Part shown: positions 7,128 through 14,301 of the stretch, piece after piece | Layout of the letters: every line of letters starts with the position of its first letter | Numbering within the stretch: position 1 is the first letter of the stretch | Source: SZUA-430 sp041477875 | GTDB taxonomy: Bacteria; Pseudomonadota; Alphaproteobacteria; Micropepsales; Micropepsaceae | Length of the DNA stretch: 24,593 nt | Assembly: GCA_041477875.1 (NCBI GenBank) | Contig: JBGOVA010000032.1 | Span: forward strand, 1-24,593 | Reading direction: 5' to 3' | Translations under genes and position numbers: made by a program | The notes under the pieces: model-generated | The model's input: the letters and a program-made list of their open reading frames with translations, nothing else | Database searches by the model: none | What the model was told of the DNA's origin: nothing

Positions 7128-10100
7128 CTACATCTTTGCCCTGGCGCCCACGAAGACGGTGCGCCCGACCAAGTCGTATGCCGACGAGGTTCCGTTGCCT
7201 GTCAGACCCAGCGGCAACTGTTCGTCGAAGGCGTTGTTCACGCCAACATATATTTCGCTGTCATAGCCCGTGAGCTCCTCAAGCCGGTAGGTCAGAACGA
7301 AATCGTGATACCAGTTCGGCTCGACGTACGACGGTGATATCGCTTCCGGGCTCTGCGTACCTTGTGCAAAGCGCGACACTTGATCTTCGTAACGCGAGCG
7401 CCACACGAACCGAACCGGTCCTTGGTCGTAGATCGCATTCGTGATGAACGACCACTTCGGATCGCCGATTTCTCCTTCCTCGATGTTCTCGTCTTCCGGA
7501 TGGTTTTTGAACGCGAAGAACCGCAAAGCTTCGACATTGTTCGCCGTAACGGACACGGCCAGATGTCCGTTCAGGGCGGCAAGCATCCCCACGCCCTCGG
7601 TCAGGTCGCCGATGTCGGTGGCATAGTCGAGTTGGAAGTCCCAGCCCTTCGTGTTCAGGGCTGAAGCGTTGACGAACGTGCTCGTGATGAACGTGACGTT
7701 GAACGTGGTCGGGCTGCGCGTGCTCAGGCCGCAAAATGCCGGATCCGGTCCGCCAGGTGCATCGACGCAATTGTCGAGGATAGCTTGCGGGTCAATGAAC
7801 GAGATCGCGTCGTCGATCTGAATATTGTAGTAGTCGACCGTGAGCGAAAGGTTCTTGACCCAGCGCGGCTGGATGATCGTGCCGAGCGTCCAACTCTCCG
7901 CAGTTTCCGACGTCAGACTGGCGTTGCCGCTCGCGCTGATCGGCACCCCGATATTGTCCTGTGCGTCAAAACCCGGCGGCGCGCCCAATGCGGCGCAATT
8001 GGCGGCGCGGTTCGGATTCTGGCTGAGCTGCGAGCCGTCGCATGGGTCGGTGTAGTCGAAGAATCCGGCCGTCGGCGGCAAGAACGCCTCGGTGATATTC
8101 GGCGCGCGAACGGCGCGCGAGTAGGTTCCGCGGAACGACAAGTCCATCACCGGCGCGTAGACCCCGCCCACTTTCCATGCGCGCGCGATGCCGGCATGCG
8201 AATAGGTGGCGTAGCGATACGCCGCATCGAACGTGAGGCGATGCGCCAACAGCTCGTCTTTGAGGATCGGTGCGGAAAACTCGATGAACTCTTCGTTCAC
8301 GTGGAACGCACCGAAAGCGTCGGGCTGCGGCGCCGTTTCGGTGATCCCTGATTGGATGACGCGGTCGTTGACGTTCTCGCTGCTCTCCTTGCGATATTCG
8401 TAGCCGCCGGCGAAAGAGATCGGACCGCCCGGCAGTTGCAGGAAGCGATCGGTATCGAACCTGAAGATCGCTTGGAACACATCCTGCGTGATCGTGTGGC
8501 GCCGGGTGGCACCGTCATAGCTCACGTAGTCGAGGGCCGCAGCGCTGTTCTGTTGGCCGAACGGGTTGAACGCCACGCATGGCTCGCTCGTGACCGACGG
8601 ATCGACATAACCCGGAGGTTGGAGCGCAGGGACGTCCTTTCGGCACTTGATTTGCAGATCGCCCGGATCGACTACGGCATCGAGTGCCGCCTCGAAGTTC
8701 CCAGGCAGGAGCGTGTTGTTGTTGACGAACTTGTTCTTCGTCTCGCCGTGGTTGTAGGACACCTCCCAATCCACCGTTGCGAGGTCCAAAACATCGACGT
8801 CGCCCTCAAATCCGGTCACGGCGCGCCTGGTCTCTCTTGTGATCGCGTTGTCGCGCGCGCCGACATCGGCGTTGAAACGAGCCAACAGCGCACCTGGCAC
8901 ACCGGTGTCGGTTGTGATCTGCGCCGCCAGTGCGGGATCGACAAATGGATTGGATGTAAAATCGATGAAAAAGTCGCCGAAACTGAACGACGGTTGGACG
9001 TAGTCGAAGATATCCGTCGAAACAAATTTCGCGTCCGCCTTGAAACGCAGATGCGGCGTTAGGTCATAACGGAAATTGAGCGCCGCGCCCTTGCGCTCGG
9101 TGTCCGGGATGAGAAGGACGTAGTCTTCTTGTTTGAAGCACGTCGCGCAATTCGCAATCTCGCCGAACAACAAGCTATTCTCCAGCCCATGATTTGGCTG
9201 AACCACCGGCGCGCCGTTGTCGGTGAAGCCATAGAGCCTGTTGTTCGGCCCGCCCAAGAGAAAATGGTCAAAGGGGATCAGGACCGAATTCTCGTCGATG
9301 AACTCGCTGACGACGTTGGGCCTGAACAAAAGGTCGGGAATGCCGTCGTTCGGCCCGGTGTCGGCCGGATTGACGACTGTTCCATAGTTGTTGAGCGCCT
9401 TGATGTCCAAGGCCCGCACCGGCTTCGTGCTGTCATAGAGTACGGACAGCACGATGTTGCCGCGCTCGCCGGCGAAGTTCGTGCCGGCGCTCGCGTTCGC
9501 GGAAAAATTCTGACCATAGTCGCCGCCCGTCGGCCACGAATTCTGGACCGATGCCTCCACGCCTTCGAAGTTGTCCTTTAGGATGATGTTGATGACGCCC
9601 GTCACTGCGTCCGAGCCGTAGATTGCCGACGCGCCGCCGGTCACGATTTCAACGCGATCCACGAGCGCCGGCGGGATCGAGTTGAAATCGACGGCCTGGT
9701 CGCCGGCATCGCCCGCGACATGGCGCTTCCCGTTCACCAGCGTCAGCGTTCGCCCCGTCCCGAGACTGCGCAGATCGGGGAAGTTCAGTCCGCCCTGATC
9801 GCCGAAGCTGTCCGAATTCGCGCGAACCGTGCCGTTTGAACTCAGCGCCGGAAACTGCGCGACGATGTCGCCCAGATTCGAAGTGCCCGAATCTTCGATC
9901 CTCTCCTTCGTCACCGTCGTGACGGGTGTCGGCTGTTCGAGATTGGGCCTGGGAATACGCGAACCCGTGACGACCACTTTCTCGACCGGGCCGCCGTTCG
10001 TCGGGCTCGTCGCCTGATCCGAAGGAGCCGGCGCGTTCTGGTTGGGCTGATCACTGCCCTGCTGCGCGCCCGCCGGATCGGCCAGCAACCCGATTCCAAG

Positions 10101-10151
10101 CGTCAATGCAAACACCGAAACTGAAATTCTCAGCCCACGCCCGTTAGACAT
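7128..10151 (-). CDS. TonB-dependent outer-membrane receptor
   Basis: 1007-aa outer-membrane beta-barrel that would import a substrate using TonB/ExbBD energy. Seen: a signal peptide (1 to about 29, ending DPAGA-QQG), a Pro/Gln-rich linker, a TonB-box-like EKVVVTGSRI (57-66), a plug domain with NLGDIVAQFPALSS and DRVEIVTGGASAIYGSDAVTGVINI (split over 165-189), then a long barrel ending VGRTVFVGARAKM with Met at the terminus. The family is the large receptor type common in sphingomonads and caulobacters; ligands cannot be read from sequence. ATG 10151 was chosen because it opens the signal peptide and has GAGGGGGGG a few bases upstream. The gene looks less GC-rich than liuD and liuB and has its own terminator and leader hairpin, so it is probably regulated separately. 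Its place inside the leucine cluster hints at an uptake role there, but that is inference. Confidence 0.93.
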   Translation of the reverse strand: MSNGRGLRISVSVFALTLGIGLLADPAGAQQGSDQPNQNAPAPSDQATSPTNGGPVEKVVVTGSRIPRPNLEQPTPVTTVTKERIEDSGTSNLGDIVAQFPALSSNGTVRANSDSFGDQGGLNFPDLRSLGTGRTLTLVNGKRHVAGDAGDQAVDFNSIPPALVDRVEIVTGGASAIYGSDAVTGVINIILKDNFEGVEASVQNSWPTGGDYGQNFSANASAGTNFAGERGNIVLSVLYDSTKPVRALDIKALNNYGTVVNPADTGPNDGIPDLLFRPNVVSEFIDENSVLIPFDHFLLGGPNNRLYGFTDNGAPVVQPNHGLENSLLFGEIANCATCFKQEDYVLLIPDTERKGAALNFRYDLTPHLRFKADAKFVSTDIFDYVQPSFSFGDFFIDFTSNPFVDPALAAQITTDTGVPGALLARFNADVGARDNAITRETRRAVTGFEGDVDVLDLATVDWEVSYNHGETKNKFVNNNTLLPGNFEAALDAVVDPGDLQIKCRKDVPALQPPGYVDPSVTSEPCVAFNPFGQQNSAAALDYVSYDGATRRHTITQDVFQAIFRFDTDRFLQLPGGPISFAGGYEYRKESSENVNDRVIQSGITETAPQPDAFGAFHVNEEFIEFSAPILKDELLAHRLTFDAAYRYATYSHAGIARAWKVGGVYAPVMDLSFRGTYSRAVRAPNITEAFLPPTAGFFDYTDPCDGSQLSQNPNRAANCAALGAPPGFDAQDNIGVPISASGNASLTSETAESWTLGTIIQPRWVKNLSLTVDYYNIQIDDAISFIDPQAILDNCVDAPGGPDPAFCGLSTRSPTTFNVTFITSTFVNASALNTKGWDFQLDYATDIGDLTEGVGMLAALNGHLAVSVTANNVEALRFFAFKNHPEDENIEEGEIGDPKWSFITNAIYDQGPVRFVWRSRYEDQVSRFAQGTQSPEAISPSYVEPNWYHDFVLTYRLEELTGYDSEIYVGVNNAFDEQLPLGLTGNGTSSAYDLVGRTVFVGARAKM

Positions 10152-10530
10152 ATGCGCCCCCCCTCGACCATTGCATCGCGGCTGCGGACCACTTCGCAGA
10201 CGACACATGAACTCAATGCAACAAGGCATTGAAGTTCACTTGTGACTCAATCTTTGATGTCGATCATTAGGAAACGGCCGCAGGCGCGAGATTGAAGCCG
10301 GCGAGTCGCGAGCAAATCACAGGCCAGTTCGTGCACGGGACAGCGATCCAGTTTGCACCGCCCCGCGTTGGATTTCGGTCGATCTCAAACAGCGTTCGTC
10401 GCGCGGTCGATACACATATTTCGCGATCGGTGTGAACCAAACGGAACGCCTCACGGCGCCGTGAAGTCATGCCGCGCGTGCACAAGCCGCAAACAGCGCA
10501 CGAATGCTTGAATACCTGACAACTCAATGG
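10152..10530. promoter_or_regulatory. Leader/promoter region of the TonB receptor, no gene seen
   Basis: About 380 bp with no supported gene. Nearest the receptor it holds a Shine-Dalgarno (GAGGGGGGG) and a 31-bp inverted repeat (10208-10238). Further up there is a 14-bp perfect palindrome TCACGGCGCCGTGA (10451-10464). A minus-strand frame crosses the region but runs back through a terminator, so it is not annotated. Confidence 0.5.
10208..10238. repeat. 31-bp inverted repeat in the TonB receptor leader
   Basis: TGAACT-CAATGC (10208-10219) pairs with GCATTG-A-AGTTCA (10226-10238): 12 pairs with one bulged A and a six-base centre AACAAG. Flanking CACA and TGTG could extend it. It lies 57-87 bp upstream of the ATG, suitable for a regulator site or a 5'-UTR hairpin. 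Confidence 0.55.
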
Positions 10531-10559
10531 AAAAAAGCGGCGGGTGATGATCCCGCCGC
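10531..10559 (-). terminator. Rho-independent terminator of the 112-aa membrane protein gene
   Basis: Minus-strand stem GCGGCGGG/CCCGCCGC (arms 10537-10544 and 10552-10559), 7-nt loop, then six T. It sits 46 bp after the stop at 10605. Its stem is identical to that of the terminator at 7078-7104, and 15 bases of the poly-A-plus-arm segment are shared. Confidence 0.88.
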
Positions 10560-10604
10560 CCATGCTGTTCTGCATTGAATTCGAAAAACCGTCGCGACCG
10601 ACCT

Positions 10605-10943
10605 CTAATGCCCGGACTTCAACACGGTCCTCTTCACGACATAGAAGACGGTGATGATGATGAGGAACCCGGCGTAGATCGCGATCAATTTTTGCCAATA
10701 GGCCTGCTCGACGATCGGCGGCAGTTGGAATGTCGCGTTGTTGGCGATGACCGGGATCATCACCTGCGCGATGACGTAAAAGATGACCGCGCCCAGCGCG
10801 ATGATGAAGATGCGATTGTATTTGCTCAGGAAGTACGCGGCGCCGATCGCAATCAAAAGCCCCAAGATCGCGTTGACGTCATGAAACCCCACACGGAAGT
10901 ATTCCCAAATCCAATCGACATAAGATTGCACCGTTTGCCACAT
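10605..10943 (-). CDS. Small integral membrane protein, function unknown
   Basis: 112-aa protein starting at ATG 10943 (AGGGA nine bases upstream). Three hydrophobic helices are visible, at about residues 22-40 (DVNAILGLLIAIGAAYFL), 45-66 (IFIIALGAVIFYVIAQVMI) and 84-103 (KLIAIYAGFLIIITVFYVV), with a short basic C-terminus (KRTVLKSGH). An aromatic-rich N-terminus (SYVDWIWEYF) precedes the first helix. I recognise no family; no charged intramembrane residues suggest a pump or channel. It lies between RNase T2 and the receptor, has its own terminator, and follows an unusually structured 285-bp gap, so it probably has its own promoter or processed leader. Confidence 0.8.
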   Translation of the reverse strand: MWQTVQSYVDWIWEYFRVGFHDVNAILGLLIAIGAAYFLSKYNRIFIIALGAVIFYVIAQVMIPVIANNATFQLPPIVEQAYWQKLIAIYAGFLIIITVFYVVKRTVLKSGH

Positions 10944-11203
10944 GACCAAGTTTCCCTGTTCGGCCGCCGCCCCCGCAGCTACGATCGGAAGCGTAGACCA
11001 GGTTTCTGACGCACGCACGCTGCAGACGCGAAGAAGGGATGCGTCACGCGCAGGGTGCGACCGGCGGGGTTCCGGGCGAGGAACCCGAACGGTCGCGCGG
11101 AGATAACGCAAAGACCGCGATCTGGTTCAACGGAAAGGCAATGACGCCGCAGATCGTTCATGTTCGGCGTCAGCAGGTGGCTCGATTCGTGTCCCCGGTG
11201 TAG
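10944..11203 (-). promoter_or_regulatory. Structured intergenic region with nested inverted repeats
   Basis: No gene is supported here. Three inverted repeats stand out. TGACGCA (11007-11013) pairs with TGCGTCA (11040-11046). GCGACCG plus GGGTTCC (11057-11063, 11067-11073) pairs with GGAACCC plus CGGTCGC (11080-11086, 11090-11096). TGACGCCG (11142-11149) pairs with CGGCGTCA (11165-11172). On the minus strand this would be the long 5' leader of the 112-aa membrane protein or a separate small RNA. The repeated TGACGC core could also be DNA sites for a regulator. Confidence 0.45.
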
Positions 11204-11228
11204 GGCGTTCGCCTGTCGGGCGAACGCC
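11204..11228 (-). terminator. Strong hairpin directly after the RNase T2 stop codon
   Basis: GGCGTTCGCC (11204-11213) and GGCGAACGCC (11219-11228) are exact reverse complements with a 5-nt loop. The hairpin starts at the base after the stop codon. There is no T run, so it may protect the 3' end or act as a weak terminator rather than a classic one. Confidence 0.55.
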
Positions 11229-11942
11229 TCACTCGCTGGGCCAATCGCCCCGCACCGCAAGCATGTGCACCTTGCGCCCGCCGCAATGTCTCTTGCGCAC
11301 CTCGGACGAACAGGCGCGGGGCGCCAGCTTGCGATCCAGGCAAATCCAAATCTCGGCGAGTTCGTTGCCGCTGCATGTCGCCGAAACGTCATCCCCTTCC
11401 AGGACGCGATTGGCGTCAAGGAAGGCCTGCCGCACCTCATTCGGCGTGGTCGCAATCGGCCGCCGAGGCGCGTCGTACGCGGGCGGGAGATCCACGGACT
11501 CAAACGCTCGCGCGGCCGCCGCGAAATAGTCTCTCTGCCCAAGCCCCGAACACATGCCGTGCTTTTCCCATTCATGCTGCACAAGCTGCTCCGACGGGGA
11601 AATCTTCAGCACATCGTCCAAGACGCCTTTCGCGACGATGCGCGGCTCATTGGAAGCGCAGTCCTGCGGATAACCACGCTCATACTGCGGCCACAACCCG
11701 TGCAGGACGAAACCGTAGGGCCGCCCCGACCGGCACTGCAGATCATCGGCGCGCCCGCGCCCGGCGCCGCTCGCGCAATGCGTCGGCGACCACGATAAGA
11801 CAAGAACGTAGTAGTCGAAGTCGGCGACGCGCACCGTCGGTCGATCCGTTGCCGGAGGCTCTCCGCTCCATTGGGAAAACAGCGCGAGCCCGATCAGAAC
11901 GAATAGTCCGAGAACCAACTGAACGGCACGGTTATTGATCAC
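11229..11942 (-). CDS. RNase T2 family ribonuclease, membrane-anchored or secreted
   Basis: 237-aa endoribonuclease of the T2 family, which cleaves single-stranded RNA through a 2',3'-cyclic phosphate, normally outside the cytoplasm. Both catalytic blocks are present: CAS1 FVLHGLWPQ with His81, and CAS2 HEWEKHGMC with His123, Glu124, Lys127 and His128. Six or more cysteines (for example Cys56, Cys70, Cys95, Cys131) fit the disulphide-rich fold. Residues 7-24 (VQLVLGLFVLIGLALFSQ) form a signal peptide or uncleaved anchor. The start is GTG 11942 with GGAG six bases before it. It sits 22 bp after liuB on the same strand and is probably read through from it; a role in leucine breakdown is not obvious. 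Scavenging of external RNA is the simplest role. Confidence 0.93.
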   Translation of the reverse strand: MINNRAVQLVLGLFVLIGLALFSQWSGEPPATDRPTVRVADFDYYVLVLSWSPTHCASGAGRGRADDLQCRSGRPYGFVLHGLWPQYERGYPQDCASNEPRIVAKGVLDDVLKISPSEQLVQHEWEKHGMCSGLGQRDYFAAAARAFESVDLPPAYDAPRRPIATTPNEVRQAFLDANRVLEGDDVSATCSGNELAEIWICLDRKLAPRACSSEVRKRHCGGRKVHMLAVRGDWPSE

Positions 11943-11964
11943 GCCGATCTCCGCTCACCGTCGA

Positions 11965-13572
11965 CTACATCCTGAACACGCCGAAATTCGTCCGCGGGAT
12001 CGGCGCGTTCAGCGTCGCCGACAAGGCCAGCGCCAGCACGCGCCGCGTTTCCGACGGCGCGATGATGCCGTCATCCCACACCCGCGCGGTCGCGAAGTAG
12101 GGATTGCCTTCCTCCTCATAGCGCGCGCGGATCGGCGCCTTGAACGCCGCCTCTTCGTCTTTGCTCCAAGCCTCGCCGCGCGCTTCCATGCCGTCGCGTT
12201 TGACCTGCGCAAGCACGCTCGACGCCTGTTCGCCGCCCATCACCGAGATGCGCGCATTGGGCCACGAGAACATGAAGCGCGGCCCATAGGCCCGCCCGCA
12301 CATGCCGTAGTTCCCCGCTCCATATGAGCCGCCGATGATCAGCGTGATCTTCGGCACCTGCGCGCAAGCAACGGCCGTCACCATCTTCGCGCCGTCCTTG
12401 GCGATGCCGCCCGCTTCGTATTTCGCCCCGACCATGAAGCCTGCGATGTTCTGCAGGAAGAGCAACGGAATGCCCCGCTGGCACGCCAGTTCGATGAAAT
12501 GCGCGGCCTTGAGTGCGGACTCGGAGAAGAGGATTCCATTGTTCGCGAGGATCGCAACCGGCACGCCCCAAATATGCGCGAAACCGCACACGAGCGTGGT
12601 GCCGTAGAGTTTCTTGAACTCGTCGAACACCGATCCGTCGACGAGCCGCGCGATCACTTCGCGCACGTCGTATTGATGGCTCAGCGATTGCGGCACGATG
12701 CCGTCGAGTTCGCCGACGTCGTACATCGGCTCGACCGGCTCGCGCATGACGACGTCGGACCGCTTGGCGCGGTTCAACGTCGTCACGATCCGCCGCGCGA
12801 GCGCCAGCGCATGCGTATCGTCTTGCGCATAGTGGTCGGTCACCCCGCTCTTGCGCGAGTGCGTATCCGCGCCGCCAAGTTCCTCGGCGGTGACGACCTC
12901 GCCCGTCGCGGCCTTCACCAGCGGCGGCCCACCGAGGAAGATCGTCCCTTGATTGCGCACGATGATCGATTCATCCGACATCGCGGGTACGTAAGCGCCA
13001 CCCGCCGTGCACGACCCCATCACGACGGCGATTTGCGGAATGCCCATCGCCGACATGTTGGCCTGGTTGAAGAAGATGCGCCCGAAATGCTCGCGGTCGG
13101 GAAATATGTCCGCCTGGTTCGGCAGATTGGCCCCGCCGGAATCGACGAGATAGATGCACGGCAAGCGGTTCTCGCGCGCCACCTCTTGCGCCCGCAGATG
13201 CTTCTTCACCGTGATCGGATAATAGGTGCCGCCCTTGATCGTCGCGTCGTTGCACACGATCACGCATTCCTGGCCCTCGACGCGCCCGATGCCGGTGATG
13301 ATCGAGGCGGCATGGATGTCGTCGTCGTACATGCCGAAAGCGGCGAGCGGCGACAGTTCCAGAAACGGCGTCCCCGGATCGAGCAGCCGGCTCACCCGCT
13401 CGCGCGGCAGCAGCTTCCCGCGCTCGACGTGGCGCTGGCGCGACCGCTCGTCCCCGCCTTTGGCGGCAGTCGCGATGCGCTCGGTGAGTTCGGCCGTGAG
13501 TTCGCCCATCGCCGCGGCGTTGGCCTTGAACCGGTCGTCGCGCGTGGAAATCGAAGAGGTAAGTCGTGACAT
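11965..13572 (-). CDS. liuB: Methylcrotonyl-CoA carboxylase, carboxyltransferase (beta) subunit
   Basis: 535-aa carboxyltransferase that moves CO2 from carboxybiotin on LiuD to 3-methylcrotonyl-CoA. It has the two crotonase-like halves of the family. The N half has RERVSRLLDPGTPFLELSPLAAFGMY, CNDATIKGGTYYPITVKKHLRAQE (split) and LVDSGGANLPNQADIFPDREHFGRIF. The middle has GSCTAGGAYVPAMSDE and GTIFLGGPPLVKAATGE. The C half has GVPVAILANNGILFSESALKAAHFIEL, NIAGFMVGAKYEAGGIAKDGAKMV and SYGAGNYGMCGRAY. Length and the ANLPNQ and GAKYE motifs match MCC beta rather than propionyl-CoA carboxylase. Its partner liuD lies 5.8 kb downstream on the same strand instead of next to it. ATG 13572 has no clear Shine-Dalgarno and sits right after a long hairpin. 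Confidence 0.95.
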   Translation of the reverse strand: MSRLTSSISTRDDRFKANAAAMGELTAELTERIATAAKGGDERSRQRHVERGKLLPRERVSRLLDPGTPFLELSPLAAFGMYDDDIHAASIITGIGRVEGQECVIVCNDATIKGGTYYPITVKKHLRAQEVARENRLPCIYLVDSGGANLPNQADIFPDREHFGRIFFNQANMSAMGIPQIAVVMGSCTAGGAYVPAMSDESIIVRNQGTIFLGGPPLVKAATGEVVTAEELGGADTHSRKSGVTDHYAQDDTHALALARRIVTTLNRAKRSDVVMREPVEPMYDVGELDGIVPQSLSHQYDVREVIARLVDGSVFDEFKKLYGTTLVCGFAHIWGVPVAILANNGILFSESALKAAHFIELACQRGIPLLFLQNIAGFMVGAKYEAGGIAKDGAKMVTAVACAQVPKITLIIGGSYGAGNYGMCGRAYGPRFMFSWPNARISVMGGEQASSVLAQVKRDGMEARGEAWSKDEEAAFKAPIRARYEEEGNPYFATARVWDDGIIAPSETRRVLALALSATLNAPIPRTNFGVFRM

Positions 13573-13576
13573 GAGA

Positions 13577-13626
13577 GAGCGGGTTGCCCTGAGGTTGGTA
13601 TATGAGCCGCAACCTCATACCCGCTC
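13577..13626 (-). promoter_or_regulatory. 50-bp nested inverted repeat in the liuB leader
   Basis: GAGCGGGT (13577-13584) pairs with ACCCGCTC (13619-13626), and inside it TGAGGTT (13590-13596) pairs with AACCTCA (13611-13617): 15 pairs with an asymmetric 5/1 internal loop and a 14-nt apical loop. On the transcript it ends four bases before the liuB ATG, so it would cover the ribosome-binding region. It could be a translational control element, an operator, or a terminator for the DUF3016 gene upstream; no T run follows. Confidence 0.5.
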
Positions 13627-13672
13627 CGCCGCGCGCGGGCGAGAGGCAATCACGCCTTTTGCCGGCATCGCC

Positions 13673-14194
13673 TCACGCGTGCGGCTTGCGTTCCACGATG
13701 CGCGCGAGAAACCACTTCGTCAGCATCGGCCGCTCATAGCGCAAGGGATCGCCGGTCGAAGACGGCGCCAGCGAATTGAGATAGAGCGGGTCGGCGAGCG
13801 CTTCCTCGCCGTTCAAGACCGCATGACCGTCTTCCTCGAGCGCATAGCGCAGCTTGATCCGTGGCGAATTGAGCTCGTCGTAGACGCGTATATCGTTGAC
13901 GCCGGCGCCCAGAACGTCGCGACGCCCGGCCAAATCGATATCGAGGATCTCGATCTTCAGCGTCTGATTGGGCGCGAGGTTGTGCCCGGCCAAATTCACG
14001 AAGTGGGCGCGAATCTCGCGCTCGACGGCCTCCTTCGTCGGCACGTCGCGCAAGCCTCCCTTGCCGCCGCCATCCGTGTAGTGCTCGGGCGCGACGAACG
14101 TGATGTCGACGATCGCAGCAATTGCCGCTGACGAAAGAAGCGTCGCAAGCGACAACGCGACAAGCGACGCGAGAATGGAAATGGCGGTTCGCAT
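13673..14194 (-). CDS. DUF3016 family secreted protein
   Basis: 173-aa exported protein of unknown function. ATG 14194 has GGAGG six bases upstream and opens a signal peptide (1 to about 27, hydrophobic, ending SSAAIAA). The mature part begins VDITFVAPEHYTD and carries the DUF3016 pattern as I know it: an APE/NPE-xYTD opening, a stretch about residue distances (EIRAHFVNLA), LAPNQTLKIEILDIDLAGR, then NDIRVYDELNSPRIKLRY. It is likely periplasmic. It lies upstream of liuB on the same strand but is separated from it by 100 bp with a hairpin, so shared transcription is uncertain. The upstream neighbour at 14302 is divergent. Confidence 0.8.
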   Translation of the reverse strand: MRTAISILASLVALSLATLLSSAAIAAIVDITFVAPEHYTDGGGKGGLRDVPTKEAVEREIRAHFVNLAGHNLAPNQTLKIEILDIDLAGRRDVLGAGVNDIRVYDELNSPRIKLRYALEEDGHAVLNGEEALADPLYLNSLAPSSTGDPLRYERPMLTKWFLARIVERKPHA

Positions 14195-14301
14195 GATCGC
14201 CTCCGGAACGGTGAATGGATTTTGTTTTACTATGACGGGCGTCGCAGTGAAAGCGCACTCTGCCTTGCAGACATTCGACCCCGCGATGCTATAACGAGCG
14301 C

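Noticed and set aside
10267..10698. 143-codon minus-strand frame upstream of the receptor
   Set aside because: It begins inside the 112-aa membrane gene and crosses a strong terminator; its translation has no protein-like pattern.
11965..13572. Propionyl-CoA carboxylase beta subunit
   Set aside because: The length, the ANLPNQADIFPDREHFGRIF region and the neighbouring liuC favour methylcrotonyl-CoA carboxylase.
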